Part shown: positions 61,527-64,000 of the stretch, piece by piece | Position numbering within the stretch: position 1 is the stretch's first letter | Layout of the letters: each line of letters starts with the position of its first letter | Source: Lentzea waywayandensis | GTDB lineage: Bacteria > Actinomycetota > Actinomycetes > Mycobacteriales > Pseudonocardiaceae | Length of the DNA: 64,000 nucleotides | Assembly (NCBI RefSeq): GCF_900115955.1 | Contig: NZ_FOYL01000005.1 | Span: forward strand, 1 to 64,000 | Direction of reading: 5' to 3' | Notes under the pieces: generated by a model | Told to the model about the DNA's origin: nothing | The model's input: the letters and a program-made list of their open reading frames with translations, nothing else | Database searches by the model: none | Position numbers and translations under genes: made by a program

Positions 61527-62149
61527 ACGAACCCACGATTTGGATCAAGCGAACGTGCGTCGTAGCCGTCGCTGCGGTCGCAGCCGTGGCTGCCGTTGTC
61601 TCGTTCGACCACATGCGGGCGCTCGCTTCGGATGCCGGTGAAGGCTGGAAAGCTTGGATCCTGCCGATCTCGGTCGACGGCATGCTCGTCTCGGCGTCGT
61701 TGGTGATGCTCACCCGCAAGCGGGCCGGCCAGCCAGTAGGCACGCTCGCTTGGATCGGCCTCGTCCTCGGACTGCTGGTGTCGCTCGCCGCGAACGTCGC
61801 AGCCGCCGAGCCGACACTGATCGGCCGCCTCGTGGCAGCGTGGCCACCGGTCGCACTCGGCCTGTCCTATGAACTCCTGCTGACCTTGATCCGCGAGACG
61901 GCGACCGTTCATGAATTCTCTGACCAGCGGGGCGTTGAGGCTGCCTCGATCGTTCATGAACACCAGGCTCCCCTCCCTGAGGCTCCACCCAAGCGCTCGC
62001 GGAAGCTTCTGCAGGACTACGTCAACGAGGCTCGTGAACACCTGGGCCCGGACGTGAACATCACTCCGGCGTGGGTTCGCGAAGTAACCAACTGCTCCCG
62101 CGGCCTGTCACCAAAGATCGCGGCAACGCTAAGGGCTGGCGTGCAGTGA
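61523..62149 (+). CDS. DUF2637 membrane protein (SpdB-like spread protein)
   Basis: 208 residues. Four membrane helices in the first ~125 residues (VVAVAAVAAVAAVVSFDHM, ILPISVDGMLVSASLVML, AWIGLVLGLLVSLAANVAA, and AWPPVALGLSYELLLTLI) match DUF2637, which is found in transfer regions of actinomycete plasmids and AICEs. The cytosolic tail ends in LLQDYVNEAREHLGPDVNITPAWVRE, a DNA-binding-like helix pair. GTG at 61523 overlaps the prior stop. Confidence 0.82.
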   Translation: MNEPTIWIKRTCVVAVAAVAAVAAVVSFDHMRALASDAGEGWKAWILPISVDGMLVSASLVMLTRKRAGQPVGTLAWIGLVLGLLVSLAANVAAAEPTLIGRLVAAWPPVALGLSYELLLTLIRETATVHEFSDQRGVEAASIVHEHQAPLPEAPPKRSRKLLQDYVNEAREHLGPDVNITPAWVREVTNCSRGLSPKIAATLRAGVQ

Positions 62150-62321
62150 CGGCTCAGGCAAGCGGTGAGGTAGTCCGTACCTTCTACGTCAGTACCCGTC
62201 GCGCGTGCCCCGATGGTCACGGATGACGCACGGCTGACGTGGCCTACTCACCACTCACGACCATCTCGCCGGTCTCGTTCAGCGATCTCGGCATGATCCA
62301 GCGGACCTACCTTCGAGAGCG
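62150..62321. other. Intergenic, nothing recognised
   Basis: 172 nt between convergent DUF2637 and drmC genes. No clear hairpin, tRNA or att-like repeat seen. Confidence 0.5.
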
Positions 62322-63032
62322 TCAGACCAGCTGGTAGAGCAAGCCGTGTTTGCTTTTCATGGTGGACTCGACGGACTCGGCGAGGGCGGAGTCGCGGACC
62401 AGGAGGCCGAACTCGACGTTCCGGTTCTCCGCACTGAACGAGAAGTTGGCGCTGGTCAGCATCAGGACCTCGTGGTCGATGACGATGAACTTGGCGTGGC
62501 TGACGACTTGCTTGCCGTTGGGCAGTTCGGCGGACTGGTAGATGGTTGCGTTCGGCAGCTGGGCCTTGATCTTGACGGCGTCGGCCTTGTCCCCGTCAAC
62601 GTAGACCGTGACGACGACTCCCGGTTGCTGGGACGCTTCTCTGAGCACAGTCCACATCTGGGAGGTCTGCTCGAAGTTGTACGTCGCGCATACGATCGAT
62701 TGCCGCGCCGCCCGGACAAGGCGATGGAACTCGCCCGTGAGGTGTCCGATGTTCGCTTCGTTGCCAGGCATGGTCCACACCGGAGTCAGGTCGCGGTGCA
62801 GCGACTTGGCTCCGGCAATGGCACGCAGGACGCTTGCCGCTCGTTCGCCGTCGGTGTGGCTCAGACCTGCCGCGGCGAGCAGCTGTTTGGCCTCCTCGCG
62901 CCGAACGGCGTTGATGACGGCGAGTGCCTTGATGGTGTGTTGTCTGGACGCGAACTGAACTGCTAGCGCCTCAGCTTCGCTGGCAGTCAGAAACTCTCCG
63001 AGGACGCGGAAAGGGTCAGAGGGCATCCACAC
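62322..63032 (-). CDS. drmC: DISARM protein DrmC (phospholipase D-like nuclease)
   Basis: 236 residues from the GTG at 63032, or 234 from the ATG at 63026. The PLD signature is in VVSHAKFIVIDHEVLMLTSANFSFSAENRNVEFGLLV (H-x-K-x4-D), with an N-terminal helical region (FLTASEAEALAVQFASRQHTIKALAVINAV) and VCATYNFEQTSQMW typical of DrmC. One PLD motif only, so it would dimerise. In DISARM systems it follows drmB, as here. It starts inside the drmB stop region (17-nt overlap). Confidence 0.88.
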   Translation of the reverse strand: MWMPSDPFRVLGEFLTASEAEALAVQFASRQHTIKALAVINAVRREEAKQLLAAAGLSHTDGERAASVLRAIAGAKSLHRDLTPVWTMPGNEANIGHLTGEFHRLVRAARQSIVCATYNFEQTSQMWTVLREASQQPGVVVTVYVDGDKADAVKIKAQLPNATIYQSAELPNGKQVVSHAKFIVIDHEVLMLTSANFSFSAENRNVEFGLLVRDSALAESVESTMKSKHGLLYQLV

Positions 63033-64000
63033 TCCCGAAGAACCCAGGCACAGACTCGCCCATGGTCGTTGGAAGGTTCAGCAGGAACCGACGGTCGAGG
63101 AAGCGGTTGGCCTTTTCACAGGAAGTCTCCGACGCGAACGAGCAGCAGTGACACGCTGCACCGTGCAGGAAGTCCTCTGCTGCGCTCGGGGTTCGCATCG
63201 CACAGACCGGATCCGAAGAACAGCGCGACGCCCGGCGCAGTGCGGACACCACAAGACGATGCAGGCTCTTGGGTTCGGAGAGCGCGACGAGGCCGCCGAG
63301 GGTTCCGTCGCTGTCGGAAGCGGTGGTGCAGATGAGCAGACCGGCAGCAGCTTCACGCTGAGTCGAACTGTCCCAGCCGTAGATCCGCTCGGTCAGGCTG
63401 GCAGATCCATACCCACTGGACATCGCCATCTCGCGAATCAGCACGTGAGAAAGTGTGTGCAGCAGCCAATAGCGAGGTAGGGGCAGGCGTTCGTCAGGCT
63501 CGACCTTCTTGGCAGTCTCAGAGAACCGTCGCCTGAAGTTCAGCTCGTGGGCGGCTCGATGCGACTCCCACAACGAGCTCGACCTGATCGTGCGCTCCCA
63601 ACGCGCAACAGCATCGAGGTCGAGCTGAAGGAAGATCCCCTCCCCGCGGTCCTCTGTCGCCGGCACCCAGGTGGGGTTTCCGTTGCGCGTGAGCTTGACC
63701 AAGCGACTGGCGAGGTCGTTCACGCGGTCCATCTCATCGAGACGGGTGAAGCCGAGAACGGCGTTGACCTTCTTCATCTTGTTAACTGCCACGACGCGGC
63801 TAATCATCGAATGCAGTTCGCCGTTGCGCGGCATTTCGGTGACCATCAGGCCGCTGGGGTGCTGCTGCTGCGGGAACAGCGTTGGCTTCTGGAGGTACCG
63901 CCACTCGGGAACCAACAGGTCGACCGGATCCCACTCGGCGCGCTTCTTCTCATGCTCCTCCGCCGATTCCGGCGGAGCCAGCACGTCGGCAACCGCGGCA
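63016..64000 (-). CDS. drmB: DISARM protein DrmB, C-terminal part (partial, DUF1998)
   Basis: About 328 residues in the window; the frame stays open to the right edge, so the N-terminus lies outside. The DUF1998 core is clear: LLHTLSHVLIREMAMSSGYGSASLTERIY, LLICTTASDSDGTLGGLVALSEP, CSSDPVC, and the metal-type cluster CHCCSFASETSCEKANRFLDRRF. DrmB is the signature gene of DISARM; the other genes (drmA, methyltransferase, drmD/drmE) should lie beyond 64000 on the same strand. Confidence 0.88.
   Translation of the reverse strand, partial: AAVADVLAPPESAEEHEKKRAEWDPVDLLVPEWRYLQKPTLFPQQQHPSGLMVTEMPRNGELHSMISRVVAVNKMKKVNAVLGFTRLDEMDRVNDLASRLVKLTRNGNPTWVPATEDRGEGIFLQLDLDAVARWERTIRSSSLWESHRAAHELNFRRRFSETAKKVEPDERLPLPRYWLLHTLSHVLIREMAMSSGYGSASLTERIYGWDSSTQREAAAGLLICTTASDSDGTLGGLVALSEPKSLHRLVVSALRRASRCSSDPVCAMRTPSAAEDFLHGAACHCCSFASETSCEKANRFLDRRFLLNLPTTMGESVPGFFGSVDAL

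Larger units (their letters stand above)
60727..62149 (+). mobile_element. Probable AICE-type remnant (three-gene unit)
   Basis: Three coupled genes (HTH, small protein, DUF2637) of the kind found in actinomycete integrative and conjugative elements. No integrase, TraB/FtsK translocase or attachment site is visible, so it is a fragment or an unmobile island piece beside the DISARM genes. Confidence 0.45.

Noticed and set aside
60634..64000. tRNA gene or att site at the island edge
   Set aside because: No cloverleaf or direct repeat could be found by eye; a tRNAscan and comparison with an empty site would settle it.

Overview
The window is high-GC actinobacterial chromosome, most likely from the order Pseudonocardiales (Lentzea/Lechevalieria/Saccharothrix-like). 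The 5' end of a 16S rRNA gene at the left edge, mycothiol-type enzymes, 4-nt ATGA/GTGA gene overlaps, frequent GTG starts and many leaderless-type promoters all fit. Genus level is inference from the 16S text and gene content.

The backbone keeps an order known from Mycobacterium tuberculosis (uvrA - infC - rpmI - rplT - tsnR - pheS - pheT - argCJBDFR..H - mpg - tyrS), here running right to left and ending at the rRNA operon. Lineage-specific blocks interrupt it.

Layout. 1-770: 16S 5' end (minus strand), its leader and promoter, a CRP-type palindrome and the tyrS terminator. 771-4673: tyrS, a secreted RTX/TPR chimera, a small membrane protein and a TIR-domain protein. 4665-12569: mpg and the arginine operon argC-J-B-D-F-R-(88-aa ORF)-H, driven by a leaderless promoter with an ARG box; argG is missing. 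12639-16268: two tandem sensor kinases and one LuxR-type response regulator. 16283-21178: sthA, a close homologue of the bacterial ethylene-forming enzyme, a secreted protein of unknown function, an AlkD-like protein and a GNAT acetyltransferase. 21147-23569: five small exported beta-sandwich/FnIII-like proteins. 23742-27342: pheST. 27493-34183: HSP90-family protein plus giant TPR protein, S41 peptidase and a P450. 34171-36575: tsnR-rplT-rpmI-infC. 36633-38602: DUF1844 protein and a three-gene membrane-protein operon. 38678-45151: divergent D-amino-acid catabolic cluster (RidA, IclR, PfkB kinase // PLP deaminase, D-aminoacylase, GntP permease). 45180-48549: alpha-galactosidase and a three-repeat lipoprotein. 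48622-50454: flavin monooxygenase and divergent TetR with a double-palindrome operator. 50477-54123: three VWA-type membrane proteins, the first carrying an amyloid-signalling-like motif. 54120-60633: SRPBCC protein, uvrA with a LexA box, a mycothiol-dependent isomerase-family protein, an acyltransferase and an MBL-fold hydrolase. 60634-64000: island with three genes typical of actinomycete integrative elements, then the 3' end of a DISARM anti-phage locus (drmC and the C-terminal part of drmB), cut by the window edge.

The most notable items are the ethylene-forming-enzyme homologue, the VWA trio, the exported beta-sandwich operon, the HSP90-TPR pair, the lone TIR protein and the DISARM end. 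No CRISPR array, tRNA gene or transposase was seen.
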